Shown: positions 1 to 8,885, numbered from the stretch's first letter. The stretch: DNA of 64,000 bases from Pseudomonas leptonychotis (GCF_004920405.1 NZ_RFLV01000004.1:186001-250000), one strand, 5' to 3'. Made by a program: numbers and translations. Notes: generated by a model from the sequence alone, not told the origin.

Positions 1-229
1 GATCGTCCAGGGCCAGAATCAACTGCGCGCTGCTAGTCAGGGCACTGTCCATGGCTTGCAGGTACAGGTGCATTTCGTAGCCGATCACGTACTGGTACAG
101 CTGATACAGCGGGTTGCTGGGTGTGAGCGACACTGGGCTGATATCGCCGAAGTAATCCACCACCATTTGCAAAACCTGGCTTTTCAGCGACTCGGGTGGC
201 GGGGTGTTCAGGTGGGCAAGGGTGAACAT
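1..229 (-). CDS. Hypothetical protein, 3' part cut by window edge
   Basis: The reverse strand reads open from ATG at 229 to the window edge, giving the first 76 residues (beginning MFTLAHLNTP, ending ILALDD). The visible part is rich in aromatic and Leu/Gln residues, has no signal peptide or membrane segment, and looks like a small helical cytosolic protein. I do not recognise the family. It is divergent from the mgtC-like gene at 474, with about 245 bases between the two starts. The forward-strand reading of the same stretch has poor composition and is judged a shadow. Confidence 0.55.
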   Translation of the reverse strand, partial: MFTLAHLNTPPPESLKSQVLQMVVDYFGDISPVSLTPSNPLYQLYQYVIGYEMHLYLQAMDSALTSSAQLILALDD

Positions 230-473
230 GGCGAGTCTGGCTCCGGGGAATGCGCGGATGGGGGCGTCGGCGTGGGCGGCATTGTAGCGCCTCGGGGCGT
301 TAATTTTTTCTGTGGGCGCAACCAGGCGTCAGCAAGTGAAACAGGGCTCGGCCGACTGTTTCGCTGTGTAAGACGCGCCAGTGCGCTCATCAGCGGGCCG
401 GTTTTGCGGCATAAGTCGAACCTATTGCATTGCTGCAGACTCAGAGGTGGAGGGGTTTGAGCAGGAGAGGAAA

Positions 474-983
474 ATGGATTTAGCAGAACGTATTTTGATC
501 ACCTTGGTGGATGAGTTTTCCGACCTCGGCCAAGTGGAGCAACTGACTCGCGCCGCTTTGCGCCTGAGCCTGGCCATGTTTCTGGGCGGTTTGCTGGGTT
601 ATGAACGCGAGGTAAAAGGCAAGGCAGCGGGCGTGCGCACGCACATGTTGGTATGCCTGGGGGCCAGTGTGTTTGTCATGTTATTGGAGCTGGAAGGCGC
701 GGAGCACGATGCTATGAGCCGGGTGATTCAGGGGGTAGTGGCCGGTATCGGTTTTCTCTGTGCCGGCACTATTCTCAAAGGCGATAACATTGCCGATGTG
801 AAAGGCCTGACCACGGCCGCTGGATTATGGGCCACTGCGGCCATCGGTGTGGCCGTGGGGTTGGGCCATGTAGCGACCGCCGTGCTCGGTACCCTGTTGG
901 CGCTGTTGATTCTGCATATCATGCCCCTGCTGCTGGACCCTAGAGGCAATGGCAGTGAGGACAAGGCCCCAAACGGCCCTTGA
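474..983 (+). CDS. MgtC/SapB family inner-membrane protein
   Basis: The 169-residue protein starts at ATG 474, behind a GGAGAGG ribosome site. An upstream in-frame start at 381 would add a non-conserved extension. It has the MgtC hallmarks: LGGLLGYEREVKGKAAGVRTH near residues 37-57, GIGFLCAGTILKG near 90-103 and GLTTAAGLWATAAIG near 110-124. About four to five hydrophobic helices run through it. It is the short form, lacking the C-terminal ACT-like soluble domain of Salmonella MgtC. Family members are linked to Mg2+ limitation and, in pathogens, to intramacrophage survival and control of ATP synthase or phosphate uptake. The exact role here is inferred only from family membership. Confidence 0.88.
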   Translation: MDLAERILITLVDEFSDLGQVEQLTRAALRLSLAMFLGGLLGYEREVKGKAAGVRTHMLVCLGASVFVMLLELEGAEHDAMSRVIQGVVAGIGFLCAGTILKGDNIADVKGLTTAAGLWATAAIGVAVGLGHVATAVLGTLLALLILHIMPLLLDPRGNGSEDKAPNGP

Positions 984-1078
984 GGGCGCAGCTCAATGGT
1001 TGTTTGGGGTGAATTGAACGGCTCAATGCTCAAGGCTGGATTGGTGATTCTTCGCCGCCTGCGCCCTGAGCGCCTCGT

Positions 1079-2908
1079 TCAATTAGCCCCCATACGCTCC
1101 GCTAATATGGAGCGGTTGCGTCCGCTTTCCTTGGCGCGATACAACGCGGTATCCGCGCGGCCCAAGGCCCCTTCAATGCGTTCGCCAACTGTAATTTGGC
1201 TCACGCCCATACTGACGGTGACGCGGTTACAACCCTCGATAGCCGTCTGCTCGATTTCCCTCCGGATGGCCTCCGCCAGTGCAAAACCTGCCTCTGCGTT
1301 GGTATTGGGAGCCACCACTAGAAACTCTTCACCGCCCCAACGCACCAGCAGATCGGTCTCGCGCAACTGGCTTTTGGCCAGACGGGTAATCGCCTTGAGC
1401 ACTTCGTCGCCCTGTTCATGGCCATAGGTGTCGTTGATGGTTTTGAATTTGTCGACGTCCATCATGATCAGCGTAAGCGCTACGTTCTCTTGCTGGCTGC
1501 GCGCGTACTCTTTTTCCATAAATTCATTGGCGCTGCGGCGGTTGGCGGCGCCTGTGAGGGTGTCAGTCATGGCCATGTCGCGCAGTTGGCGCATCAGGCC
1601 GGCTTTTTCGTGGCCCCACTCGATGATTTTCAGACCAAAACTGGCCAGAGTGCCCAGCTCTGCCATGACCTCCAGCCACTCGCGCGGAAAGTTGCGACGC
1701 CGATCCAGCATCAAGCACAAGGCGCCTATGGTGTTGGCATCCTCATCAAACATGATCGATTCCGCCACGATCGGCGTTCCCACGATGGTGCGTATGCCCA
1801 TGGCGCGGAAGAAGCGATTCTCATTTTGGTCAACTATCTTGGCCAGCGAGTCGGCAATCACAAACTCGCCCTGGGTTAACGCGGTCAGCACACCTTGCGA
1901 GTTGCCTTGAACCGACTGCAGCATCTGCTCGCAACCCTGAACAAAATTGCTGCGCTGTTCATCATCCCGTGACATGCAGGCATCCAGCTGCATGACCTCA
2001 TTGGCGTCCTTATGCAAAAACGCTACGCCGACAATGCCTGGGCATTTGCGCAGTTCATGACACATCAAAAAAGACAGCTCATTGACGTCTTTGATGCCCA
2101 TCAACGCCTGCTGCAATTTGGAGCGCACCTGCAGCAGCACTTTCAACTCGCGCTCCACCTCCAGCAGGCTCTGCGATTTGAGCTTGTCCGCTAAAAAGTA
2201 ATTCACCCCGCGCAGGTCGCAGTGGGTTTGCAGGTGTTCGCCATGGGCGTTGTAGGTGGCCAGGCCTGTGAGCGACACATCCAGAATGGAGCCATTCTTG
2301 CGCCGTAGCTGGCACACCACGGTGTCGATGCTGGGGTTGCTGCTGGTGGTGATCAGTGCCCGTTCAACCGCCGCGCGACTCTTCTTGTCTACATAGTCGG
2401 CAAAGCGGGTGCCGATGACTTCATCGATGCTGTAGCCCATGGCATTCAGCCAGGAATCATTGAGGTCGACGATGTCGCCCAGGTCATCGAGGCGTTGGGT
2501 CATGTCATAGGCGTCGACAGTGCGCGCCATGTCTTCCAGGCGCCGGGTCAACTCTGCCGAGAGGTAGGGGCTCAGGCAGTAATGTTTGAGTCCGTAGGGC
2601 ATCAGGCTCAACAACCAACCGGCTTCTACTGCCGGGCACAGGGCCAGGGTTTCCATGCCGGCGCGTTGGTTGATCAATTCACCCAAGGCCCGCACATCGG
2701 TTGTGCGGCTGAAACTGGCTAAATCCAGCACCAGTAAATCGATGGGCTTTTGGATGAGCAGGGTGGACGCATCATCGGTGCTGTTGGCGAAATGCAGTCG
2801 GGTTATTTGGCTGCGGCAATCGGTATTGAACTGCTCGCGTCGGCCCGGATCAGCGCCGACGAACAGCACTTCCGGGATGCTTTTCTGCACTTTGTGTTCA
2901 GTACCCAT
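1079..2908 (-). CDS. Diguanylate cyclase with REC-like, PAS and GAF sensory domains
   Basis: This 609-residue cytosolic signalling protein makes cyclic-di-GMP. Residues ~10-125 resemble a receiver: a LLVLDLASF strand keeps the phospho-acceptor Asp, but the acidic pair at the N-terminus is replaced by VGADP, so phosphorylation is doubtful. A PAS domain follows (~135-235, with GYSIDEVIG and RKNGSILDVSL), then a GAF-like domain (~265-430), then GGDEF (~445-605). The catalytic motif is GGEEF and the inhibitory RxxD site (RETD) lies five residues before it, so the enzyme should be active and feedback-inhibited. No EAL domain or membrane segment is seen. It stands alone; the signal it senses is unknown. 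Confidence 0.9.
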   Translation of the reverse strand: MGTEHKVQKSIPEVLFVGADPGRREQFNTDCRSQITRLHFANSTDDASTLLIQKPIDLLVLDLASFSRTTDVRALGELINQRAGMETLALCPAVEAGWLLSLMPYGLKHYCLSPYLSAELTRRLEDMARTVDAYDMTQRLDDLGDIVDLNDSWLNAMGYSIDEVIGTRFADYVDKKSRAAVERALITTSSNPSIDTVVCQLRRKNGSILDVSLTGLATYNAHGEHLQTHCDLRGVNYFLADKLKSQSLLEVERELKVLLQVRSKLQQALMGIKDVNELSFLMCHELRKCPGIVGVAFLHKDANEVMQLDACMSRDDEQRSNFVQGCEQMLQSVQGNSQGVLTALTQGEFVIADSLAKIVDQNENRFFRAMGIRTIVGTPIVAESIMFDEDANTIGALCLMLDRRRNFPREWLEVMAELGTLASFGLKIIEWGHEKAGLMRQLRDMAMTDTLTGAANRRSANEFMEKEYARSQQENVALTLIMMDVDKFKTINDTYGHEQGDEVLKAITRLAKSQLRETDLLVRWGGEEFLVVAPNTNAEAGFALAEAIRREIEQTAIEGCNRVTVSMGVSQITVGERIEGALGRADTALYRAKESGRNRSILAERMGAN

Positions 2909-3336
2909 CGCGTTTTAGTCCGCTTGTTGTTTTAAAAAAAAGAGTGTCAGTTGAAGGGGCTGAATGCAACACGCACGTGCAGCGGGTCTGGTAAATAAAA
3001 AGGTGCGGTATTGGGCTGGTTTTTGGCTGAATCCGTTTCGCGTTGTATCGCGCGGTTGTGGGCGGATGGCCGAGGAGCAGGGCTGATCCGCGTATTGGCC
3101 TATACAGGTGAGCTCTTTGTATAACGAACTTTAGCCGCGAAATGACTCAATGCAGATTTGTAGGATGGGTGGAGCATCGCGATACCCATGCTGTTGTCGG
3201 AGGACTCACGCTGATTGAGTCACAACAATCCCATTTATCAGGGCGATGAGGTTGTTTTTCGAGTGACTAAAATTCTCATTTGTTAATGATTGATTATTTC
3301 TTATTATGGCCGCCGCTTTTATTGAGGGGGTGGGGC
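2909..3336. other. Intergenic region with a composite repeat
   Basis: About 430 bases lie between the divergently transcribed cyclase and hydroxylase genes. No convincing gene is seen. The stretch from ~3130 to ~3205 begins with the end of a REP (TTTAGCCGCGA) and runs into a 'taggatgggtggagc…gatacccatgctgttg' module. The same composite recurs at ~7832-7906. The remainder presumably carries the two promoters. Confidence 0.6.
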
Positions 3337-4347
3337 GTGGAAGAGTGGTTGTTGGTCTGCGAGCCGCTGAGTGCGCTGCTAAACGCAGTGCTCAAGCAGA
3401 TCAAGGGGCTTTTTGACCTCAATGGGCGCATTGGCGTCTTCTTTTTGAGCCTGTCCTACATCGTCGCTTATCTGCTGTATCGCCGGCAGCGCCGGTTGGG
3501 GCAGACCGATGCATGCTCGTTCTGGCAATTTATCGGCGGCAGCCGGGTGCACCTGCACCCCTCGGCCTTGCTGGATTATCGCTACTACTTCGTGCGCGTG
3601 CTGCTCAAGCTGCTATTGATCGTGCCGGTGATCGGCTTGGTGGACCCTTACGTTCTGCGTTCAGCGGACTACCAGGCGTTTTTCTCACACCTCTGGGGGG
3701 CGCGACCGCAACTGGGCGAGAATCTTGGTCTGAGCCTGCTGTTTGGCTTGGGTGTGTTTCTGATTAACGACTTCGCCAGTTACTGGACTCACCGTGCCTT
3801 TCACACCCCCTGGCTGTGGGCGTTTCACAAAGTGCATCACGTCGCACCGGTGCTGGTGCCGCTGACGGCCAGCCGTGTGCATGTCATTGAGAAAATCGCC
3901 GACAGCCTGTTCACGACCCTGTTGCTGGGCGCCTACGCTGGGGGCTTCTGGTACCTGTGCGGTGGTGAAATCAGCCGCTACACCCTGTTCGGCGTGACCT
4001 ATCTGGTGTTTATCTTCAACTGCCTGGCGGCTAACTTGCGCCACAGCCATGTATGGCTGTCGTTTGGGTCACGCTGGGAGCATTTGATCAATAGCCCGGC
4101 GCAGCACCAGATTCATCACAGCGCCGCGCCGCATCATTACCACAAGAACTTCGGCACCAACCTGTCCGTCTGGGACTGGATGTTCGGCACCCTCTACACC
4201 ACCACGGCCGAACCCGAGCGCCTCACTTTCGGCACTGCTGAGCAAGACGCGCACCGGTACCTGACGCTCTACAGCCTGATCCTGCTGCCATTTATCGATA
4301 CCACGCGCAAGCTACTGGCCATCCGCCGGGCTCGTATCCCGGGCTGA
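3337..4347 (+). CDS. Sterol desaturase / fatty acid hydroxylase family membrane protein
   Basis: This is an integral-membrane di-iron oxygenase family member. The diagnostic histidine boxes are present: HRAFH and HKVHH within SYWTHRAFHTPWLWAFHKVHH (~residues 148-168), RHSH, and HQIHHS near 257-262, followed by a further His-rich stretch and NLSVWDWMFGTLY. Several hydrophobic helices flank them. I chose GTG 3337 because a GAGGGGG ribosome site lies at ideal spacing; ATG 3286 (353 aa) is the alternative but has no good ribosome site. Family members hydroxylate or desaturate sterols, carotenoids or fatty acids. The bacterial substrate is not predictable from sequence, and no pathway genes are adjacent. 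Confidence 0.82.
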   Translation: MEEWLLVCEPLSALLNAVLKQIKGLFDLNGRIGVFFLSLSYIVAYLLYRRQRRLGQTDACSFWQFIGGSRVHLHPSALLDYRYYFVRVLLKLLLIVPVIGLVDPYVLRSADYQAFFSHLWGARPQLGENLGLSLLFGLGVFLINDFASYWTHRAFHTPWLWAFHKVHHVAPVLVPLTASRVHVIEKIADSLFTTLLLGAYAGGFWYLCGGEISRYTLFGVTYLVFIFNCLAANLRHSHVWLSFGSRWEHLINSPAQHQIHHSAAPHHYHKNFGTNLSVWDWMFGTLYTTTAEPERLTFGTAEQDAHRYLTLYSLILLPFIDTTRKLLAIRRARIPG

Positions 4348-4416
4348 GAACATAACGCTGCCACATCTAATTACGCAGAAGGGAAAGTGGCTAGGCGTAC
4401 AGCGGAAACGAGTAGC

Positions 4417-4448
4417 AGGGGACGGCGCATAAAATGAATCTGTCCCCT
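4417..4448. repeat. AGGGGAC…GTCCCCT inverted repeat
   Basis: Seven-base arms AGGGGAC and GTCCCCT flank an 18-base A/T-rich spacer that contains 'aaaatgaat'. It lies between the convergent hydroxylase and phosphatase genes, where it could act as a terminator. A related element is at 8886-8917. The motif resembles REP sequences associated with REP-associated tyrosine transposases (from memory). Confidence 0.5.
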
Positions 4449-4452
4449 TTTC

Positions 4453-5145
4453 CTAGCTCTTCGACCCATCGACAAACCGCTCCAGGCCATCGGCTTTCAT
4501 GTAGCCCAGCAAGCGTGGGCGGCCGCCCTGTTTGTCTACGGAGACAAACAGGGCGCTGGTGTATTCGCTGTCATATTCAGCGCCTGAGGTGTTCAAGGCC
4601 TTGGCCACGCTTTCGATGCAACCGCTGTGGGTGACGAGCAGCAGGTTACGCTGGGTTTGCTTATGGTTGAGCATGTTCTGCTTCAGGCTTTTGCGGCAGC
4701 TGCTCAGCCAATCCTGAGTGGCGATGCTGATATCGAACATAGACGCCGCGGTCTGTACGGTGCGCAGCAGTGGGCTGGAGAAAATATCGGCGTTGCTCAG
4801 GCCTAGGGCTTTGAAGGCGTCGCCAACGTCATCGGCGGTTTCGCTGCCGGCGATGGTGATGCCCTCGTCGTCACCAAGGCAGGGGTTGCTGGAGCGATCG
4901 CAGCGTTCGGCGTGGCGCACCAGCACGACAACATCGCCCTTATCCCAGCTGGCAAATAGGCCGGACTCATCCATATGGTTGTCTTCACCCAAGTCCACAA
5001 CCGGTTCGGGTTGTAGCGTTAGGGTCAGTAGGCTGGCGAGGGCCGCGATGGCCGCCAGGAGAACAAGCAGGCGTTTATTGCGCCACAAGACAGACAGCGG
5101 TGTTGGCGCAACAGCGGTTGCGCCTGCAGGGCGATTGGTTGGCAT
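4453..5145 (-). CDS. Membrane-anchored histidine phosphatase family protein
   Basis: The 230-residue protein has one N-terminal hydrophobic helix (~residues 27-45), so it is probably anchored with its catalytic domain in the periplasm. The phosphoglycerate-mutase-like signature is clear: VVVLVRHAERC (~73-83, nucleophilic His), SSPLLRTVQTA (Arg of the phosphate pocket) and LLLVTHSGCIESVA (second catalytic His). The layout resembles lipopolysaccharide heptose phosphatases and other small periplasmic acid phosphatases; the substrate cannot be assigned. It is convergent with the hydroxylase gene upstream in the window. Confidence 0.82.
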   Translation of the reverse strand: MPTNRPAGATAVAPTPLSVLWRNKRLLVLLAAIAALASLLTLTLQPEPVVDLGEDNHMDESGLFASWDKGDVVVLVRHAERCDRSSNPCLGDDEGITIAGSETADDVGDAFKALGLSNADIFSSPLLRTVQTAASMFDISIATQDWLSSCRKSLKQNMLNHKQTQRNLLLVTHSGCIESVAKALNTSGAEYDSEYTSALFVSVDKQGGRPRLLGYMKADGLERFVDGSKS

Positions 5146-5377
5146 TGAGCCGCTCCATGAGGGTAATCAACAACGGAGCGGCAGATGCTGTTCCCTGCGA
5201 TGCCGCATACGTGAGCAACTCTGACCGTCGCGGATGAACAAAACGTGAACATGCCCTGCAGGCGTCTGTTTCAGCATGTGTGCGCCCATGCCGATAGCGC
5301 CTCTGTTTGTTCGCGGCAGCTGCCGTTCACGCTGTGCGCCGACAAGCCCGTAAGCCCGTGGCGCAGATTGCCGCTGT

Positions 5378-6079
5378 TCAGGCCGGCTCGGGTGTGCGGT
5401 TTGGCTGCAGCGCGTGTTGCAGCTGCGCCACCAAGGCATCGACCTGGCTCAGGGCCAGAGCCACCGACTCGGCTAGCAGTTCACCACCGACCTCCTGCCC
5501 TTCGATGGCAATCAGGTGCACTTGGGTAATACCGATAAAACCGAGGGCGGTGATCAGGTTCGGTTCCAGATGGTTCATATGGGCCATCTCGCCACCAACG
5601 CCAAAACCGATACCGCCTCGGGCGCTGAGAATGACGGCATGCCGTGGCCGATCGGCCAGCTTTGGTACGTAAGGGTCGAGTGGGTTGCCTTCATTAATGT
5701 CCACGGTTCTGCCAGGGCGCACGATCTGGTCGATCCAGGCCTTGAGCGCGGCGGGCATGCCGAAGTTATAGAGCGGCGCGCCGATCACCAGCACGTCTGC
5801 GGCAATTAGCTCATCAACCAGTTGCTCGCTCTCGGCCAGGGTTTCCTGCATCCATGGCTCGCGCTGCTCTTGCGGAGTAAAGGAGGAGGCGATCCAGTCA
5901 TGGTTGATGAAAGACGGCGGGTTCTGGCCGATGTCGCGGTAGGTGAGGCTGTCCTGCGCTCGGCGAGCCCGCCACTGGCTGACAAACCGATGAGTGAGGT
6001 TACGGCTGTGCGAGCCGTGTGGGTCCTGGCCGGCGAGGCCGGGGCGGGCGCTGGCATCCAGCTGCAGAATATGTGGCAT
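5378..6079 (-). CDS. azoR: FMN-dependent NADH-azoreductase
   Basis: The 233-residue flavodoxin-fold quinone/azo reductase starts at MPHILQLDASARPG, preceded by GGAGACTCGCC, a good ribosome site; the ten extra residues upstream are unlikely. Family features are the N-terminal phosphate-binding loop with DPHGSHSRNLT (~residues 18-28), GAPLYNFGMPAALKAWIDQIVRPGRTV (~90-116) and ARGGIGFGVGG (~145-155). These enzymes use NAD(P)H to reduce quinones and azo compounds through FMN in the cytosol, often as protection from electrophilic stress. It is divergent from a LysR-type regulator with about 120 bases between starts, the usual arrangement for a regulator and its target. Confidence 0.88.
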   Translation of the reverse strand: MPHILQLDASARPGLAGQDPHGSHSRNLTHRFVSQWRARRAQDSLTYRDIGQNPPSFINHDWIASSFTPQEQREPWMQETLAESEQLVDELIAADVLVIGAPLYNFGMPAALKAWIDQIVRPGRTVDINEGNPLDPYVPKLADRPRHAVILSARGGIGFGVGGEMAHMNHLEPNLITALGFIGITQVHLIAIEGQEVGGELLAESVALALSQVDALVAQLQHALQPNRTPEPA

Positions 6080-6198
6080 GGCGAGTCTCCTATGCGAAGT
6101 TGAATTCATCTGTAATTCGTAGCACCCTCAGGTTAGGTTCAGTCGTCATGAGCAACAAACGACGATTATTTTCCGATACAGATGAAAGAGGCTCATGT

Positions 6199-7098
6199 AT
6201 GGCGCAGCGCTGGTTACCTTCGCTTTCTGCCCTGCGGGCGTTTGAGGCGGCTGCTCGCCACGAGAGCGCCAAGCAGGCAGCAGAAGAACTTTCTGTTACC
6301 GCAACCGCGATCAGCCACCAAATTCGGGCTCTGGAGGAGTCGCTCGGTGTCGCGTTGTTTGTGCGCAAGCCGCGCCAGCTCGAACTGACCGCCCAAGGGC
6401 GCGAGCTGCAACAGGTGCTGGAAAGCGCCTTTGACAGCATCAGCGCCACGGCGATACGGCTCAGCGCGGTGCCCTGTCGTCAGGCCATTACGCTCAGTAC
6501 CACGCCGGCCGTGGCGGTGCGCTGGCTGCTGCCCTGGGTGTGCATGCTGCGCGATGCCCAGCCGAATATTGACCTGCGCATCCACGCCTCGCATGAGCCG
6601 GTCGCGCTGGATGGTGTTACGGCGGATATCGCCATTCGTTATGGCGACGGCCGTTGGCCGGGGCTGGTGGCGGAGAAGCTGTTCGACAACACCTTTATCC
6701 CGGCCTGCAGCCCGCACCTCGGCTTGCAGAGTGCGAGCGAACTGGCCAAGCATTCGTTGATTCACTTTCGTAATCAGGCCGTTGTTTCTTCGCCCATCGA
6801 TTGGACCGTGTGGCAGAAAAAGGCCCAGGTGCCGGGGTTGGATGTCAGCGCCGGGCTGGTGTTTTCCGATGAGACGCATGCCATCTCGGCTGCCGTCGGT
6901 GCCCAGGGCGTGGCTCTGATGAGCCGCCAACTGATTGAGGATGAGCTGAAGGAGGGGCGGCTGGTACAGCCCTTCGGCCCGGAGCTGGAAGGCAAACCGT
7001 TCTTTCTGGTGTACCCGGAACACCGCAAGCACGATCCGACCATTCAGGCGGTGCGCGATTGGGTGATGGCGGTGCCGGGAGGGCTTTGTACGCTTTAG
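6199..7098 (+). CDS. LysR-family transcriptional regulator (GcvA-like)
   Basis: The 299-residue protein begins MAQRWLPSLSALRAFEAAAR, the usual opening of GcvA-type LysR regulators. The winged helix-turn-helix occupies residues ~1-60 (SAKQAAEELSVTATAISHQIRALEESLGVALF), and the effector-binding domain ~90-295 carries DGVTADIAIRYGDGRWPGL. I chose ATG 6199 because it fits family N-termini; ATG 6148 would add 17 residues. Divergent placement next to azoR suggests it controls that gene and itself. The inducer is unknown. Confidence 0.88.
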   Translation: MAQRWLPSLSALRAFEAAARHESAKQAAEELSVTATAISHQIRALEESLGVALFVRKPRQLELTAQGRELQQVLESAFDSISATAIRLSAVPCRQAITLSTTPAVAVRWLLPWVCMLRDAQPNIDLRIHASHEPVALDGVTADIAIRYGDGRWPGLVAEKLFDNTFIPACSPHLGLQSASELAKHSLIHFRNQAVVSSPIDWTVWQKKAQVPGLDVSAGLVFSDETHAISAAVGAQGVALMSRQLIEDELKEGRLVQPFGPELEGKPFFLVYPEHRKHDPTIQAVRDWVMAVPGGLCTL

Positions 7099-7257
7099 CG
7101 TTGGGCGGCATAACAGGCCTTTGGCGGGGCCTAGGCAGGCGCCCATGCGATGTGGATATCCAGCTGGGTTGCCACTTGTAACGCGCAGGCACCTAGCGAT
7201 GGCACCTACTAATCATCCGTGCCAAGATTTGTTGGAAGATAAGCGAGAGGTTTTGCC

Positions 7258-7482
7258 ATGAGTCTGCAGAAAATTGAGGCTGAAGCTCTGCACCTTCCCA
7301 AGAAGGAGCGGGCGCAGTTGATCCAACGTTTGGTCTTGAGTCTGGACGCACCCTCAGAAGAAGAGCTTCGCTCAGACTGGTTGCTTGAGGCGCAACGGCG
7401 AGCAGAAGAGCTTGATAGTGGCGCGGTTCAGGCTGTGCCCGGTGATGAGGTGATGAAGAAGGCCAGAGCCTTGATTCGATGA
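7258..7482 (+). CDS. Addiction-module antitoxin (putative addiction module component family)
   Basis: This 74-residue acidic protein, beginning MSLQKIEAEALHLPKKERAQLIQRL, matches the 'addiction module component' pattern of small antitoxins. The N-terminal helical segment with PKKERAQLIQRLVLSLD is typical, followed by a charged C-terminal tail that would wrap the toxin. A GAGAGG ribosome site precedes ATG 7258. Its stop overlaps the start of the toxin gene by four bases (ATGA), so the two are translationally coupled. It should neutralise the toxin and autorepress the operon. Confidence 0.82.
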   Translation: MSLQKIEAEALHLPKKERAQLIQRLVLSLDAPSEEELRSDWLLEAQRRAEELDSGAVQAVPGDEVMKKARALIR

Positions 7483-7772
7483 ATTATTCTTTTCACCCGG
7501 CAGCGGAGGCCGAGTTTCTGGAGTCAGTCGGTTATTACGAATCGAAGGTTCCTGGATTGGGTGCGGCTTTCATCACGGAGTTCGAGTCCCTGGCCGCATT
7601 GATTGCTGAGTCACCCAAAGCCTGGCGTGTTGAGCTTGAGCCAGATATTTGCAGCGTACCCCTCCAGCGCTTTCCGTTATCCATCGTTTACCGGGAAAAC
7701 TCTGACGGTTTTCAGGTGCTGGCTATTGCCCATCACCGCCGTCGCCCGCAGTACTGGCTCGGTAGGTTTTAA
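7479..7772 (+). CDS. RelE/ParE-family toxin of a type II toxin-antitoxin pair
   Basis: The 97-residue basic protein has the ParE/RelE fold signature: N-terminal YSFHPAAEAEFLESVGYYE (helix pair), then VPLQRFPLSIVYRENSDGFQVLAIAHHRRRPQYWLGRF at the C-terminus, with the conserved R-FP-YSIVY-like strand and the HHRRRPxYW ending. Members either inhibit gyrase (ParE) or cleave mRNA (RelE); the C-terminal HxxRxPxYW pattern favours the ParE-like group. It overlaps the antitoxin gene by four bases. The pair sits at the edge of a repeat-rich zone. Confidence 0.83.
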   Translation: MNYSFHPAAEAEFLESVGYYESKVPGLGAAFITEFESLAALIAESPKAWRVELEPDICSVPLQRFPLSIVYRENSDGFQVLAIAHHRRRPQYWLGRF

Positions 7773-7821
7773 CTCATCGCCCAGCACGGCCTGCCGCATC
7801 CAGCAAATATTTATCGAGCTC

Positions 7822-7906
7822 GTGGGAGGGGCTTTAGCCGCGAGCGGGTCAATGCAAACTTGTAGGATGGGTGGAGCGCAGCGATACCCATGCTGTTGTT
7901 GTGCTG
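7822..7906. repeat. REP half-site fused to 'taggatgggtgg' module
   Basis: A REP (gtgggaggggctttagccgc, 7822 on) is followed after a short linker by a 'gtaggatgggtggagcgcag' module that ends near 7906. The same order, with the REP decayed, occurs at ~3130-3205. Confidence 0.7.
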
Positions 7907-8009
7907 CAGGGTTACGGGTTGCCGCCGCATATCTATTGCTCGGTCTAACGGTTCCGCCCTTACGGCGGCTCACTTTTGGCAGACGCCCGGATGGTCGGCC
8001 CCGCCAAAA

Positions 8010-8320
8010 CTAAGCAAAAGGTCTTGCCCTTTGCATCCGGGTCTCGCTGCGCTCGACTTGATTCGCTTCGCTCACCCTGCGGGCCAGCCTTCGGCTGTTA
8101 CTTCGCTTCGCTCCGTTTCCTCGTTCCATCATTGCTTCAGGGGCCCGCCGCGAAGGGCCATCCTTGGCCCATCACGGCTCTCGGCTCGGGCATCCTGCGT
8201 CGCTCTACCTCCTGCATCCATGCAGTCGTCGCGGCATCCATGCCGCTCAACCCCTTACACAACGATTCCGCTCGGCCTCCTGATGGGGCGTTTGTCCTGG
8301 CCCGAATGGATGGGTTCGGC
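8010..8320 (-). repeat. Diverged inverted copy of the modular ~250 bp repeat
   Basis: Read on the reverse strand this stretch has the same ordered landmarks as the copies at 8549 and 9304: gaggccgag, the ggcatggatgcc palindrome, a gggcca…tggccc palindrome, gaacgagg, then gagcgcagcgagacccggatgc. It also carries an extra segment rich in 'gcgaagcga'. Confidence 0.6.
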
Positions 8321-8344
8321 GGGGCAGCGAGTTGGCTTTTGCTT

Positions 8345-8429
8345 TGTAGGATGGGTGGAGCAGGGCGATACCCATGCGGTTGGCTGATTGCCTGGTTGAT
8401 GGGTATCGCTGCGCTCAACCCATCCTACG
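8345..8429. repeat. Inverted pair of the 'taggatgggtgg' module
   Basis: The left arm (gtaggatgggtggagcaggg and following gatacccatgc) and right arm (gatgggtatcgctgcgctca, then acccatcctac) are near-perfect reverse complements around a ~25-base centre, able to form a long hairpin. A lone right arm recurs at ~9632-9664. Confidence 0.75.
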
Positions 8430-8457
8430 AACTAAATCGTCGGTGGCCTAACAAGGC

Positions 8458-8546
8458 TCGCGGCTAAAGCCCCTCCCACGGTGAGCGGGGTGATCAGCAC
8501 TGTGGCGTACACGGCCGACTATTTGTGGGAGGGGCTTTAGCCGCGA
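8458..8546. repeat. REP inverted pair
   Basis: Two REP units in opposite orientation: cgcggctaaagcccctccca near 8458-8479 and gtgggaggggctttagccgc near 8525-8546, separated by 45 bases. This is the tail-to-tail arrangement typical of REP doublets. Confidence 0.8.
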
Positions 8547-8548
8547 TG

Positions 8549-8800
8549 CTTTTGCCTTTCGCTCTGCCTTCCACAACTCGCCCAAACAACGCGGTCCCCG
8601 AATCCCGTCAGGAGGCCGAGTGGAGGTGTTGTGGAGAGGGGCGTTTGGCATGGATGCCAAACGAGGCATGTCGGGCCATGGATGGCCCGTCTTGCCGACC
8701 CTCGGAACAGCACCGGAGCGAGGGGCGTTGAGCGCAGCGAAACCCGGATGCCGGGCGCGCTTTCTCTTTGGTTACTTTCTGCGCGAGTAAAGAGATACGG
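8549..8800 (+). repeat. Modular ~250 bp intergenic repeat, copy A
   Basis: This copy is near-identical over long blocks to 9304-9560. It contains the internal palindromes ggcatggatgcc and gggccatggatggccc, then a segment ending in aaacccggatgccgggcgcg and 'tttctctttggttactttct'. No protein is supported. Confidence 0.75.
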
Positions 8801-8885
8801 AGCGCAGCGTAGTAACAGCCGCAGGCTGGTCCGAAGGGTGAGCGCAGCGAATCAAGTGACTCGGCGTAAGGCCGAAACCAGTAGA

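Noticed and set aside
56..460. 134-codon forward frame at the window start
   Set aside because: The reverse strand has a better-composed protein from ATG 229; the forward translation is His/Gly-rich shadow sequence.
7890..8467. Two overlapping 160-codon open frames in the repeat region
   Set aside because: They translate inverted repeat sequence, lack ribosome sites and have low-complexity Ser/Arg/Pro composition.
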